DNA of 64,000 bases from DASXHY01 sp035552155 (GCA_035552155.1 DASZLX010000028.1:1-64000); one strand, 5' to 3'. Shown: positions 52,636 to 60,550, counted from the stretch's first letter. Notes: generated from the sequence alone by a model not told the origin. Made by a program: numbers and translations.

Positions 52636-53448
52636 ATGCCAATCCATTGCCCAATCAATATCAAAACTTTGAGCGCAGCTGAGTTCGAGAAGTTGGACTA
52701 CCGTGTGATGGGTCAGGCGTACGCCAGCCAGAATGAATTAGGCCGGCTCTGCGACGAATGCGCCTACCACTCCGATTTAAAAGCGCGTCTCCTCGCAAAT
52801 GGTTTCCAATCGGTTCTGACCGAAGTTCCGATAACCGTCACGCATCGTGATTTCTCAAAGCAATATTTTCTCGACTTGATTGCCGACAACGCTCTTTACG
52901 AATTGAAAACCGACGCCAATCTCGTCGGGGAACACGAATCTCAATTATTCAACTACATGTTTCTGGTCGGGATTCCGCGCGCCAAGCTGCTCAATTTTCG
53001 TCCGCCCAAACTTCACGGAAAGATTATCGCCACAAGTTTGACTCAGGAAACCCGCCGCGATTTGAAAGCCCTCACAAAACGCTGGCAGGATTTAACCACT
53101 GCGTGCATCACTCTTCGAGAAACAATGTGTGACCTGCTCGACGACTGGGGTGGATTTCTCGAAATAAATTTGTATCAGGAAGCGCTCACACATCTCCTCG
53201 GCGGAGCGAGCAAGGTTGAACAACGGGTAAGCCTACGTAGAAATTTAATAGATTTAGGCGGACAGAGGATGTTTCTTCATGCTCCGGGAGTTGCCTTTCG
53301 TGTGACTGCATTCACTGAAAATCAGAACCATCTCGAATCCCATCTAAGTCGACTCCTAAGAGTGACCGAACTCAAAGCAATACAATGGATCAACCTGAAT
53401 CATGCGCAAATCGAATTCACAACCATCACCAAATCGTCAAGGGAATGA
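52636..53448 (+). CDS. GxxExxY family PD-(D/E)XK nuclease-like protein (long form)
   Basis: A 270-residue protein. The family motif reads GQAYASQNELG at 26-36, and a PD-(D/E)XK-like site is visible as D80 and E89-L-K91 in YELKTDA, followed by QLFNYMFLVGIPRAKLLNF, conserved in GxxExxY proteins. The C-terminal 120 residues are an extension absent from the usual 125-residue forms. No biochemical function is established for the family. The gene is AT-richer than its flanks and enclosed by inverted repeats; its stop codon lies inside the right-hand repeat, which suggests that gene and repeats move together. Confidence 0.8.
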   Translation: MPIHCPINIKTLSAAEFEKLDYRVMGQAYASQNELGRLCDECAYHSDLKARLLANGFQSVLTEVPITVTHRDFSKQYFLDLIADNALYELKTDANLVGEHESQLFNYMFLVGIPRAKLLNFRPPKLHGKIIATSLTQETRRDLKALTKRWQDLTTACITLRETMCDLLDDWGGFLEINLYQEALTHLLGGASKVEQRVSLRRNLIDLGGQRMFLHAPGVAFRVTAFTENQNHLESHLSRLLRVTELKAIQWINLNHAQIEFTTITKSSRE

Positions 53449-53500
53449 TTGTCAAAAGAATCGGAAAGTGCTGTTTTATTCCCCTGCCAAACATTCCCCT
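53440..53500. repeat. Right inverted-repeat pair of the GxxExxY cassette
   Basis: Copies of the same unit lie in reverse (about 53440-53463, about 19 of 22 bases shared) and forward orientation (53478-53500, about 21 of 23 shared with the left reverse unit). The loop is about 14 bases. The TGA stop of the GxxExxY gene (53446-53448) lies within the first copy. Confidence 0.75.
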
Positions 53501-53523
53501 GCCAATTTTCCATCTTAGCTATT

Positions 53524-54630
53524 ATGCCTGAGGCCATCGCTCAAAAAAAGTTCTCCTGCCCGGCTTGCGGCGCGGAGGCGCAGTGGAACCCATCCAAAAA
53601 AGCGCTCGTCTGCCCGTTCTGCGGGACCGTTTCGCCGGCGCAAACTGAACTGACCGCCACCGGCGAAACCAAAATCATCGAGCACGATTTGGTGGCGGCG
53701 CTGCGCGGGATTCCGGATGAACAACGCGGGTGGCAGGCGAAAAAGATTTCCGTCCGCTGCCAGAGTTGCCAGGCGATTTCCGTTTTTGATCCGGAACGGG
53801 TCGGGCAGCGTTGCGACTTTTGCGGCTCGACCGCGCTCGTACCCTACTCGGAGGTGAAGGAGGCGTTTTCGCCCGAGAGCCTGCTGCCGATGAAACTCGC
53901 CGAGAACCAGGTGCGCGACAAAATCCGCCAATGGTACGGCAGCCGGTGGTTCGCGCCCAACAAGCTCAAGCACGCCGCGCTCACAGACACGGTCAAGGGT
54001 CTTTACATTCCCTATTGGACTTTCGACGCTCAGGTGCACGCCGATTGGACCGCAGAGAGCGGCTATTATTATTACGTCACGGAAACCTACACCGACGCGA
54101 ATGGGAAAACCCAGACGCACCAGGTGCAAAAAGTCCGCTGGGAGCCCAGCGCCGGCACGCTCAATCATTTTTTCGATGATGAACTCGTGCCCGCCTCGCG
54201 CGGTGTCCATGAGGAGCGGCTGCGGAAAATTGAGCCTTTCCCGACCAAGGATCTCACGGCTTACAACGCCGGTTACTTGTCCGGCTGGGTGGTGGAGCGT
54301 TATCAAATCGACCTCATCGCCGCCGCCAAGGAGGCGCGCGAGGAAATGGATACCCAGATGTTGCGCCTTTGCTCGGCGGAGGTGCCGGGCGATACCCAGC
54401 GGAATTTGCAGGTGCAATCGGATTATTCGGGCCAGACTTTCAAACACATCCTCGTGCCGATCTGGCTGCTCACTTACAATTACGGCGCGCGCAATTTCCA
54501 GGTGGTCATCAACGGCTACACCGGCCTCATCAGTGGGGCGTATCCGAAGAGCTGGTTAAAAATCATGCTCGCGGTGCTGGCGGGATTGGCCGTGGCGGGA
54601 ATAATTGCGTTGCTCGCGAGTCACCGATAG
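53524..54630 (+). CDS. YdjG-like zinc-ribbon membrane-anchored protein
   Basis: A 368-residue protein with two N-terminal zinc ribbons (CPACG and CPFCG at about 12-34; CQSC and CDFCG at about 79-101), a central soluble domain (IPYWTFDAQVHADWTAESG, then YYYYVTETYTD) and a C-terminal transmembrane segment (about 344-363). This is the layout of TFIIB-type zinc-ribbon proteins such as Bacillus YdjG, which operates with the SPFH protein YdjI. The ATG at 53524 is preferred to the in-frame ATG at 53449, whose 25 codons come from the repeat. The present start seems to have been created or relocated when the GxxExxY cassette inserted. Confidence 0.82.
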   Translation: MPEAIAQKKFSCPACGAEAQWNPSKKALVCPFCGTVSPAQTELTATGETKIIEHDLVAALRGIPDEQRGWQAKKISVRCQSCQAISVFDPERVGQRCDFCGSTALVPYSEVKEAFSPESLLPMKLAENQVRDKIRQWYGSRWFAPNKLKHAALTDTVKGLYIPYWTFDAQVHADWTAESGYYYYVTETYTDANGKTQTHQVQKVRWEPSAGTLNHFFDDELVPASRGVHEERLRKIEPFPTKDLTAYNAGYLSGWVVERYQIDLIAAAKEAREEMDTQMLRLCSAEVPGDTQRNLQVQSDYSGQTFKHILVPIWLLTYNYGARNFQVVINGYTGLISGAYPKSWLKIMLAVLAGLAVAGIIALLASHR

Positions 54631-54713
54631 ATCTGCCAACGAACGGTTGTGCGCTTACGCTCGCCCTCACCCCGGCCTCGGGCGTGTTGCCCAAAACGAA
54701 ATCCACCTTTCGT

Positions 54714-54804
54714 GGTAGGGCGCGTCGCTCCGTGCGCGCCGCATTTCTGAGCAAAACGGACGATTTTTCAGTGCGACGGCGCGCACGGAGTGGCGCGCCC
54801 TACC
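54714..54804. repeat. Long intergenic inverted repeat (28-bp arms)
   Basis: Arms at 54714-54741 and 54777-54804 are complementary at 26 of 28 positions around a 35-base loop, which itself has a CTGA/TCAG pair. The arm starts GGTAGGGCGCG and contains CTCCGTGCGCGCCG. It lies between the convergent YdjG-like and yebC genes and resembles REP/BIME-type elements. Confidence 0.8.
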
Positions 54805-54893
54805 GCGTTTTGGTTTAAGCAATTCCCAGGAAGAAGTTGTTTCAGCGTCGAAGGGAATTGGGCCGGTTGAACGTCGTGTTACTGTGAAGCAAA

Positions 54894-55616
54894 TTACTTC
54901 AGCGCGGCGTAGACGCGATGCACGTCGTCGTGGTCATCGAGGGCGTTCAGAAAATCCACCACTTCTTTGCGCGCGGCGGGGGTGACTTCGGTGAAATTCT
55001 TGGCCACGTAACGAATTTCGGCGGCGGTGACATTCCAACCGGCGGCTTTCAACGCTTTTGAAACGGCGTCGAGGTCCTTGATCCCGGTGAGAAATCGCGC
55101 GCCTTTGGTGCCCTCCGGCGTGTCCCCGGCTTCGAGCGGTTCGATTTCCTCCGCGCCGGCTTCGATGGCATCGCCTTCGGCATCGCGATTGGGGTCCGAG
55201 TGAGTGGCTTCGACGACGCCGAGGTGGTTGAAGAAAAAGGCGACGCTGCCCGGCGCGCCCAGGGAACCGGCCTTGAAAATATTCCGGATTTCGGGCGCAG
55301 TGCGATTGCGATTGTCGGTCAGGCATTCAACGACCACCGGAACTTTATGCGGCGCGAATCCTTCGTAGACCACCGTCTCGAAATTGACTTTCTCGTCGGT
55401 CTGCCCCGAGCCCTTTTTAATGGCGCGCTCGATGGTGTCGCGGTAGACGGAGGCTTTTTTGGCCTTTTCGACGGCGGCAGCGAGGCGGGGATTGAGGTCA
55501 GGGTCAGGGCCGCCGAGTTTGGCCGCGACCATAAGTTCGCGGACCAGTTTGGCGGTCATCTGGCCTTTTTTCTGCGCGCTCTCTTCGCGCCCGGCTTGTT
55601 TCCATTGTGCGCCCAC
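54894..55616 (-). CDS. YebC/PmpR (TACO1) family protein
   Basis: A 240-residue protein. The core segments RELMVAAKLGGPDPDLNPRLAAAV, RDTIERAIKKGSGQ, FAPHKVPVVVECLTDNRNRTA and GSLGAPGSVAFFF define the YebC family of translation-assisting or DNA-binding regulators. The start is a GTG (55616) giving GAQWKQAGREESAQKKGQM rather than the common AGHSKWANIKHRKG form, a known sub-type. The function, relief of ribosome stalling or transcription control, cannot be told from sequence. The gene is isolated, convergent with the gene at 53524. Confidence 0.9.
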   Translation of the reverse strand: MGAQWKQAGREESAQKKGQMTAKLVRELMVAAKLGGPDPDLNPRLAAAVEKAKKASVYRDTIERAIKKGSGQTDEKVNFETVVYEGFAPHKVPVVVECLTDNRNRTAPEIRNIFKAGSLGAPGSVAFFFNHLGVVEATHSDPNRDAEGDAIEAGAEEIEPLEAGDTPEGTKGARFLTGIKDLDAVSKALKAAGWNVTAAEIRYVAKNFTEVTPAARKEVVDFLNALDDHDDVHRVYAALK

Positions 55617-55815
55617 AGGTATTTACTTTCCAAGTTGTTTCAAACTTAAGTTCATTTTGTTCCCGGCGCGTCCGAGCGTCAATCTTAATGCCCGGGGAAT
55701 ACCACACAGGAACAGGAGTGGAACAGGACGAATGAATTGTCGTCAAACGGCTTGACCAAATAATCTCAGTTCAGTGTTGTGGTGGGGTTGGCTTCCAGAT
55801 ATATTCGGGTGGACT

Positions 55816-55844
55816 TTGACCAACTTTTGCGGGCGGTTTTGAAT
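55816..55844 (+). promoter_or_regulatory. Predicted sigma70-type promoter for the rpsU operon
   Basis: TTGACC (55816-55821), a 17-base spacer and TTGAAT (55839-55844) give five of six and four of six matches to the consensus. The -10 lies 38 bases before the ATG of the small gene at 55883, whose 3' end overlaps the S21 gene. A second TTGACC upstream has a poorer -10. Confidence 0.5.
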
Positions 55845-55882
55845 GCCGCCTGTTCCGTGTTCGGCCGAATTCACAATTAACC

Positions 55883-56281
55883 ATGATGCCTCCGAGAAAA
55901 GCCAATCCTCGAGCGGAATACCGCTTGAGTGAGATCCAGCGCGTCAATAACTCGGTGAGCCTGGCCGAAAAATTTCCCAAATTGAAGACTTTGAGGGTCG
56001 ATCTGGTCTATTTCGATCCGGATGGCCTCAATAAAACCGGCGAGCTGAGATACAAGGTCAATGTCCAGCACGCCAAATCAGTTTTCTCGTTTGTCTGCCA
56101 GAGCGGAGAATGCCTGGCCGGCGACTTTGATTTAAGCGACGCGGTCACAGAAGCTGTGGTGGGCCGGCGCAAAATCGCGGAGGGCGAAATTCGATGCCAG
56201 GGCACCCGCGCCAAACCAAAAGATGGCAGAAGACCCTGCCACAACCTCCTGCGTTATAAACTAACCCTCGGATATGTCTGA
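55883..56281 (+). CDS. Hypothetical protein overlapping rpsU
   Basis: A 132-residue protein of unknown family. It has a mixed alpha/beta pattern (FPKLKTLRVDLVYFDPDG, ELRYKVNVQHAKSVFSFVC), two central Cys (VCQSGEC) and a basic C-terminus with a third Cys. There is no signal peptide or membrane segment. Two ATG codons (55883 and 55886) are possible. Its last eight bases overlap the start of the S21 gene, so the two genes are translationally coupled and this protein may be linked to ribosome function. A likely promoter lies 38 bases upstream. Confidence 0.65.
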   Translation: MMPPRKANPRAEYRLSEIQRVNNSVSLAEKFPKLKTLRVDLVYFDPDGLNKTGELRYKVNVQHAKSVFSFVCQSGECLAGDFDLSDAVTEAVVGRRKIAEGEIRCQGTRAKPKDGRRPCHNLLRYKLTLGYV

Positions 56282-56471
56282 AGTACACCTGAAAAAAGGC
56301 GAGCCCGTCGATAAAGCATTGCGCCGGCTCAAAAAGAAGTTGGACCGCGAACAAACCCTGGTGCAAGTGCGCCTGCATCGCCGCTTCGAAAAACCGAGCG
56401 CGAAAAAACGCCGCAAAGAAAAGGCCGCCCGCTTTACGGCCATGCTCAAGGCCCGCTACGCTGACGTGTAA
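56274..56471 (+). CDS. rpsU: 30S ribosomal protein S21
   Basis: A 65-residue very basic protein. SEVHLKKGEPVDKALRRLKKK and VRLHRRFEKPSAKKRRKEK are the standard S21 elements, and the length is normal for the family. S21 sits on the 30S platform near the anti-Shine-Dalgarno sequence and aids initiation. It overlaps the preceding gene by eight bases. A hairpin (TCCCGCTTT/AAAGCGGGA) follows 20 bases after the stop. Confidence 0.93.
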   Translation: MSEVHLKKGEPVDKALRRLKKKLDREQTLVQVRLHRRFEKPSAKKRRKEKAARFTAMLKARYADV

Positions 56472-56490
56472 TTGACGTCGGCCCGTCTTT

Positions 56491-56516
56491 TCCCGCTTTC
56501 CGTCCAAAAAGCGGGA
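56491..56516 (+). terminator. Hairpin after rpsU
   Basis: TCCCGCTTT (56491-56499) pairs perfectly with AAAGCGGGA (56508-56516) around an eight-base loop. No T run follows on the plus strand, so termination is plausible but unproven. Confidence 0.45.
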
Positions 56517-56616
56517 GATACTTTAGGCTAAGGGGAATCGGCAGGGCGCGTCACTTGATGCGCGCCGGGTTACAAAGTCGGCGGGTTAATTCTCCACCCG
56601 TTTCAACAAGGCGGCT

Positions 56617-57681
56617 TCACCCCGCCTGCTGCGCACTGCTGCGCCTTCTGGGGATGCGGATCCGGTTTCTCACCGCTCCGAAACCCACCAGTTTCCGCCG
56701 CTGCTCGTCCCACAACCGGAACGTCAGCGACTTGAAGCTGCCGAATAGCGTCACAGGTTTCACGCCCTGAAAGAGCGGCTCGGCCTGATGGCATTTTTCC
56801 AGGTGATAATTCGGAATGCGCGGACTGAGATGATGGATGTGATGAAATCCGATGTTGCCGGAGAACCATTGCAAGATGCGCGGCAATTTGTAGAACGAGC
56901 TTCCCTGCAAGGCCGCCTGCACATAATCCCAGTCGTCGCCGCGCTCCCAATAAACCCCTTCAAACTGGTGCTGCACGTAAAATAACCACACGCCCACGGC
57001 CCCGGCGGTGATCAGCGCGGTCAGTTGAATGATCAGAAATGCTTTCAAGCCGAAGAATCGTATCAGGACGGCGGCGATGATTCCGAGCGCCAGATTCGTC
57101 AGGTAAACCGAGTAACGCTCGCGCGCGGGAGCTTTGAGTTTCGGCACGCGTTGTTGAATGAGGAACAGGAACAGCGGGGCGATGACGAAAAGAATCAGCG
57201 GGTTGCGCGCGAGACGATAGGAGAAACGTTTCCAGCGCGAGGACTCCAGGTATTCCTGCACCGTCAGGGTCCAGACGTCACCAGTGCCGCGGCGGTCCAA
57301 ATCGCCCGAGCTCGAATGATGAATCGCATGCTCCCAGCGCCAGTGATAAAAAGGCGTAAAGGTCAAAACGCCCGTGACCGCTCCCAGGATGTGATTCGCG
57401 GTCGCCGATTTGAAGAAAGAGCCATGGCCGCAATCATGAAAAATAATGAACGCGCGCACCAGGATGGCGCCCGCCAGCACCGCTAATGGCACCGTGAGCC
57501 ACCAGGAAATGGACATGGTGAAATACATGAGACACCAGAGGCCCACGTAAGGGACGAGGGTGTTGATGATTTGCCACACTGCCCGCGCCACGGATGGCTT
57601 TTGATAGCGGGCGACAATGCGTTTCCAGTTCGCCGCTTCCGTCTCTCTTGTTTCGCCACTCAAATTTGAATCATCAATCAT
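56617..57681 (-). CDS. Fatty acid desaturase (membrane di-iron)
   Basis: A 354-residue integral membrane enzyme with the three His boxes HDCGH (82-86), HAIHH (118-122) and HHIHH (280-284) that bind the di-iron centre, and membrane segments around 37-80, 163-180 and 197-235. The WRWEHAIHHSSSGDLDRRGTG context resembles acyl-lipid omega-6/delta-12 type desaturases. It would introduce double bonds into membrane lipid acyl chains. The C-terminus is basic. The gene is isolated; the redox partner is not in the window. Confidence 0.9.
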   Translation of the reverse strand: MIDDSNLSGETRETEAANWKRIVARYQKPSVARAVWQIINTLVPYVGLWCLMYFTMSISWWLTVPLAVLAGAILVRAFIIFHDCGHGSFFKSATANHILGAVTGVLTFTPFYHWRWEHAIHHSSSGDLDRRGTGDVWTLTVQEYLESSRWKRFSYRLARNPLILFVIAPLFLFLIQQRVPKLKAPARERYSVYLTNLALGIIAAVLIRFFGLKAFLIIQLTALITAGAVGVWLFYVQHQFEGVYWERGDDWDYVQAALQGSSFYKLPRILQWFSGNIGFHHIHHLSPRIPNYHLEKCHQAEPLFQGVKPVTLFGSFKSLTFRLWDEQRRKLVGFGAVRNRIRIPRRRSSAQQAG

Positions 57682-57981
57682 AATAAAAAACCACTAAAAC
57701 TGGCACCCTTACGGTGACCAGAAGAATTCCAAATCTTGGAAGATTATGGAGCTTACACCCCATTGTCTGAATAGCAATAGCCTAAAACATGCCACGGCCC
57801 TTTTCTTCAAAACGTCAGCGCGAAACATTGCTCCACCCGATTGTGGTGGAGAGCCTTGCAAGGGTCGCGGCTGCGAATGCCACCCCGGCCTGAGGCGTAA
57901 ATTGGGAAGAATATTCCCTCTCTTTTTCCAAAATTTTCCCAAGCTGTCTTTTGCCGGGATTTCATGGTAGGATGGGCTGGA
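57682..57981. other. 300-bp divergent spacer
   Basis: The spacer separates the divergent desaturase gene and the gene at 57982. It holds a hairpin (CTCCACC 57831-57837 with GGTGGAG 57845-57851) and a GGGAA/TTCCC palindrome near 57903-57917. No gene or strong promoter was recognised. Confidence 0.4.
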
Positions 57982-58617
57982 ATGAGAACTCCCGTCTGCC
58001 TTGCCGCTTCGGCCCTATTCGTTCTAATACTGGCGGCGGCAGGCCTCCGCGCCGACCAATTGCAGATGCAAAATGGGGACCGTTACACGGGCAAAATTTT
58101 GTCCATGAGCTCCAATTCCATCGTCCTGGAGAGCGATGCGCTGGGCAAGGTGACGCTGCCGCGAGACAAGGTTTCCCTCCTGATGTTCGGCACGGCGGCC
58201 GCCACCAACGCCTCTCCCGCGACTCGCGTCGTGACGACTCCCTCCCCCAATGCCGCGGCGACGAACGCCGATTTGGTCGCCGCCTTTCGCAACCTGGGCG
58301 CCAATACAAATTTCATCCAACAGGTCCGCCAACAAATGCTCACCGGCGCGGATCCGGCGGCGAACCAAAAATACGACCAACTCGTCAACGGTTTGATGAG
58401 CGGCAGCATGAACCTGGGCGATCTGCGCAACGAAGCGAAAGCATCCATCGACCAGATTAACCAGCTCAAACGCGAATTGGGCCCGCAGGCCGACGACTCG
58501 TTGGATAGTTATTTGAGCATCCTGCAAAATTTCGTGAATGAAACCGAATCCGCACCGGCTTCCGCTGCCGCGCCGGGCCATTCAGGCACCAACTCTTTGG
58601 CGGTACCGCATCAGTGA
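57982..58617 (+). CDS. Exported protein of unknown function
   Basis: A 211-residue protein with a signal peptide (about residues 1-25, ending GLRA) followed by a small beta domain (LQMQNGDRYTGKILSMSSNS, LGKVTLPRDKVSLLMFG) of a kind often seen at the start of periplasmic proteins of this group. A Thr/Ala/Pro linker and a helical region (FIQQVRQQMLTGADPAANQKY, IDQINQLKREL) follow. The ATG at 57982 is preferred to 57964 because it directly begins the signal peptide. The function is not known. Confidence 0.7.
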   Translation: MRTPVCLAASALFVLILAAAGLRADQLQMQNGDRYTGKILSMSSNSIVLESDALGKVTLPRDKVSLLMFGTAAATNASPATRVVTTPSPNAAATNADLVAAFRNLGANTNFIQQVRQQMLTGADPAANQKYDQLVNGLMSGSMNLGDLRNEAKASIDQINQLKRELGPQADDSLDSYLSILQNFVNETESAPASAAAPGHSGTNSLAVPHQ

Positions 58618-58725
58618 CGGATGCCAATGGCCAAACGGGCGCGGTGCTCCATTTGACATTTGTCATTCCTCATTAAATGTACGTAAGGTTCGACCTCGCA
58701 GCCGCGACAAACAGGGTAGATTAAT

Positions 58726-59364
58726 ATGATTGCCAACCGAACTCTCATTGCTGTTGCCTCCGTCGCCGGCGTATTGGCCCTTTGCGCCGCGGTTTTGTTG
58801 GCGGCGCCGTCCAATTCACCGTCGCAAACCATGACGCCGACGTTTACCGGCACCAATTCCACCGATATGAACAATTATCAAAAACCTTCCGACGACGACT
58901 TGAAGAAACGGCTGACGCCGTTGCAATATCGCGTGACCCAGCACGCGGCCACCGAAGCGCCTCACGACAATGAATATTGGGATAACCATCGGCCCGGCAT
59001 TTATGTGGACATCGTGTCGGGCGAACCGCTTTTCAGCTCCCTGGATAAATTCGATTCCGGCTGCGGCTGGCCGAGCTTCAGCAAGCCGGTTTCAAATGAC
59101 AAGGTCGTCCAGCACGACGATAACACCTACGGCATGGAACGGACTGAGGTGCGTTCCAAGGCCGCCGATTCCCATCTCGGCCATGTTTTCGACGACGGTC
59201 CGGGGCCGACGCATTTGCGGTATTGCATCAATTCGGCTTCGCTGAAATTCATCCCGGTGGAAGACATGGCAAAACAGGGTTACAGCGCGCAGCTTGAACC
59301 GTTCATCAAAGCCGGACTCTATAAACCAGCGATGGCGCCGACCAACAGCCCTGCCAAACCGTAA
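58726..59364 (+). CDS. msrB: Exported peptide-methionine (R)-S-oxide reductase MsrB
   Basis: A 212-residue MsrB with an N-terminal hydrophobic signal or anchor (about 6-27) and a 35-residue linker. Core elements are LTPLQYRVTQHAATEAP, FDSGCGWPSF with Cys113 (probable resolving Cys), and LRYCINS with catalytic Cys167, SHLGHVF between. The CxxC zinc sites of many MsrB proteins are missing (VSGEPLF where CxxC occurs), so this is the zinc-free form. It repairs oxidised methionine, here probably outside the cytoplasm. The gene is separated by about 108 bp from the preceding one. Confidence 0.93.
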   Translation: MIANRTLIAVASVAGVLALCAAVLLAAPSNSPSQTMTPTFTGTNSTDMNNYQKPSDDDLKKRLTPLQYRVTQHAATEAPHDNEYWDNHRPGIYVDIVSGEPLFSSLDKFDSGCGWPSFSKPVSNDKVVQHDDNTYGMERTEVRSKAADSHLGHVFDDGPGPTHLRYCINSASLKFIPVEDMAKQGYSAQLEPFIKAGLYKPAMAPTNSPAKP

Positions 59365-59388
59365 TTACGCTGTTGAAACTGCTCTCGT

Positions 59389-60030
59389 TTAATCCGGCAA
59401 ACGCCACCAGTCCGAGTGAAGCAATTCCCAGTCGTACAGGCGGCGTTCGCGCAATGCGAAGCCGTTTTGCCGCAGAAAATCATCCGGCGGCGTTAGCACT
59501 GAGCCCGGCAGACCGGTCGTGACGCGGAAGAACCGGTAGAGCATCCACAAAATCAGGCGCGAACGCTGGCGGGCCAACCCCGACGCGGGTACTTGAAAAT
59601 CGGCGAGCAACCAGTTCGCCCGCGGCGCTGCCGCCTGAGCGAGCTTGCCAATCAGCATCTCAACCTGTTCACGCCGGAAACAATCGAGGAAAAAATGTGT
59701 GACGATTAAATCGAATTCGCGCGCCGGCGGCGTCCACGTGAGGGCGTCCGCGCAAATAAAATCAATTCCCGTGCTGCTCGTCCCCTGCCCGGCCAGCCGC
59801 CGTTGGGCGAGGGCGAGCATTCGCGCGCTGGCATCCACAACGGTGATTTTAGCATCCGGCAATTGCCGCCCGCATTCCGCCAGGAAACGTCCGTTGCCTT
59901 CGCCGAAAATTAGCACCTTCTTTGATTTCAGCACGCGCTCCAAAAGCGCCGTGCGGCACTGCTGAAGCTGCTCCCCGGCCGAGACGAACTCGATCCAGCG
60001 GTAATGCGGCGCGAGGAGGTCAAAGCTCAT
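59389..60030 (-). CDS. Class I SAM-dependent methyltransferase
   Basis: A 213-residue soluble protein. The SAM-binding motif I is VLIFGEGNGRFL near residue 43, the acidic motif II ITVVDASARML near residue 63, and post-I/motif IV FDLIVTHFFLDCF near residue 109. The frame extends to 60099, but the ATG at 60030, overlapping the stop of the upstream membrane protein gene by 11 bases, gives the family-like start SFDLLAPHYRWIE. The substrate is unknown; the YRWIE and DWWRL context resembles lipid or quinone methyltransferases only loosely. It is coupled to the small membrane protein gene. Confidence 0.82.
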   Translation of the reverse strand: MSFDLLAPHYRWIEFVSAGEQLQQCRTALLERVLKSKKVLIFGEGNGRFLAECGRQLPDAKITVVDASARMLALAQRRLAGQGTSSTGIDFICADALTWTPPAREFDLIVTHFFLDCFRREQVEMLIGKLAQAAAPRANWLLADFQVPASGLARQRSRLILWMLYRFFRVTTGLPGSVLTPPDDFLRQNGFALRERRLYDWELLHSDWWRLPD

Positions 60031-60412
60031 GAACCATCCACCGGGAAAAAATCTCGCGCCGATGCCACCACAATCCCGCGCCCACCGCGCCGACCACATA
60101 CACCACGACGTCCCAAGGGTCGCCTGTGGCGCGCCGAATCAAATGCGGGCCGATGACTTCAAAAAGAATCGACCAGAAGACGGTGTAGAGCGCGATTTCT
60201 CCCCAGGTCGGAGCGTTGTCCGTGGTGCGCAGGCGAAGCCAGCGTTGCAACAGTAACAGCACCGGCAGCGCGCAGGGAATCAGGAGCATGTCGTTGAAAT
60301 GAAACCGCAGGAAGGGACTCTGAACGTGGGGTTTGATAAGCCAGCGATTCAGGGCGTAGAGCGAACAGGAAACCAGGAACAAACCGTCACCGAGATAGCG
60401 GAACCTCTTCAC
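60020..60412 (-). CDS. Small polytopic membrane protein
   Basis: A 130-residue protein with about four membrane segments (GDGLFLVSCSLYALNRWLI, LLIPCALPVLLLLQRWL, ALYTVFWSILFEVIGPHLI, DVVVYVVGAVGAGLWW). Conserved-looking polar residues (FHFNDM, GDPWD) lie between them. No family is recognised. It starts with a GTG that overlaps the stop of a 21-codon open frame as GTGA, and its own stop lies within the methyltransferase start, so three frames are closely coupled on one message. Confidence 0.7.
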   Translation of the reverse strand: MKRFRYLGDGLFLVSCSLYALNRWLIKPHVQSPFLRFHFNDMLLIPCALPVLLLLQRWLRLRTTDNAPTWGEIALYTVFWSILFEVIGPHLIRRATGDPWDVVVYVVGAVGAGLWWHRREIFSRWMVHEL

Positions 60413-60474
60413 AACAAAACCAGGATGGCGAAGCCAAGCGCAGCGGCCACCAGCAGCTTAAGAAACAAAATCAT
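60409..60474 (-). CDS. Possible 21-residue hydrophobic microprotein
   Basis: From an ATG at 60474, 21 codons encode ILFLKLLVAAALGFAILVLL, a single membrane helix preceded by Met. The TGA stop overlaps the GTG start of the next gene (GTGA). A stop codon lies a few codons upstream in frame, so this is the only start. Translational coupling to the membrane protein gene is the main argument for it; the Shine-Dalgarno is weak. Confidence 0.4.
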   Translation of the reverse strand: MILFLKLLVAAALGFAILVLL

Positions 60475-60550
60475 ATCAACTACTTTGCCCGACTATCGGC
60501 CTCCTCGCCAGTATTTTTTCTAACAATTCTCCCGACGGCGGCAAGTTCCG

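Noticed and set aside
58653..58681. TTGACA at 58653-58658 as a promoter for msrB
   Set aside because: No acceptable -10 element at 16-18 bases; the surrounding words TTTGACATTTGTCATT look like a repeat spacer.
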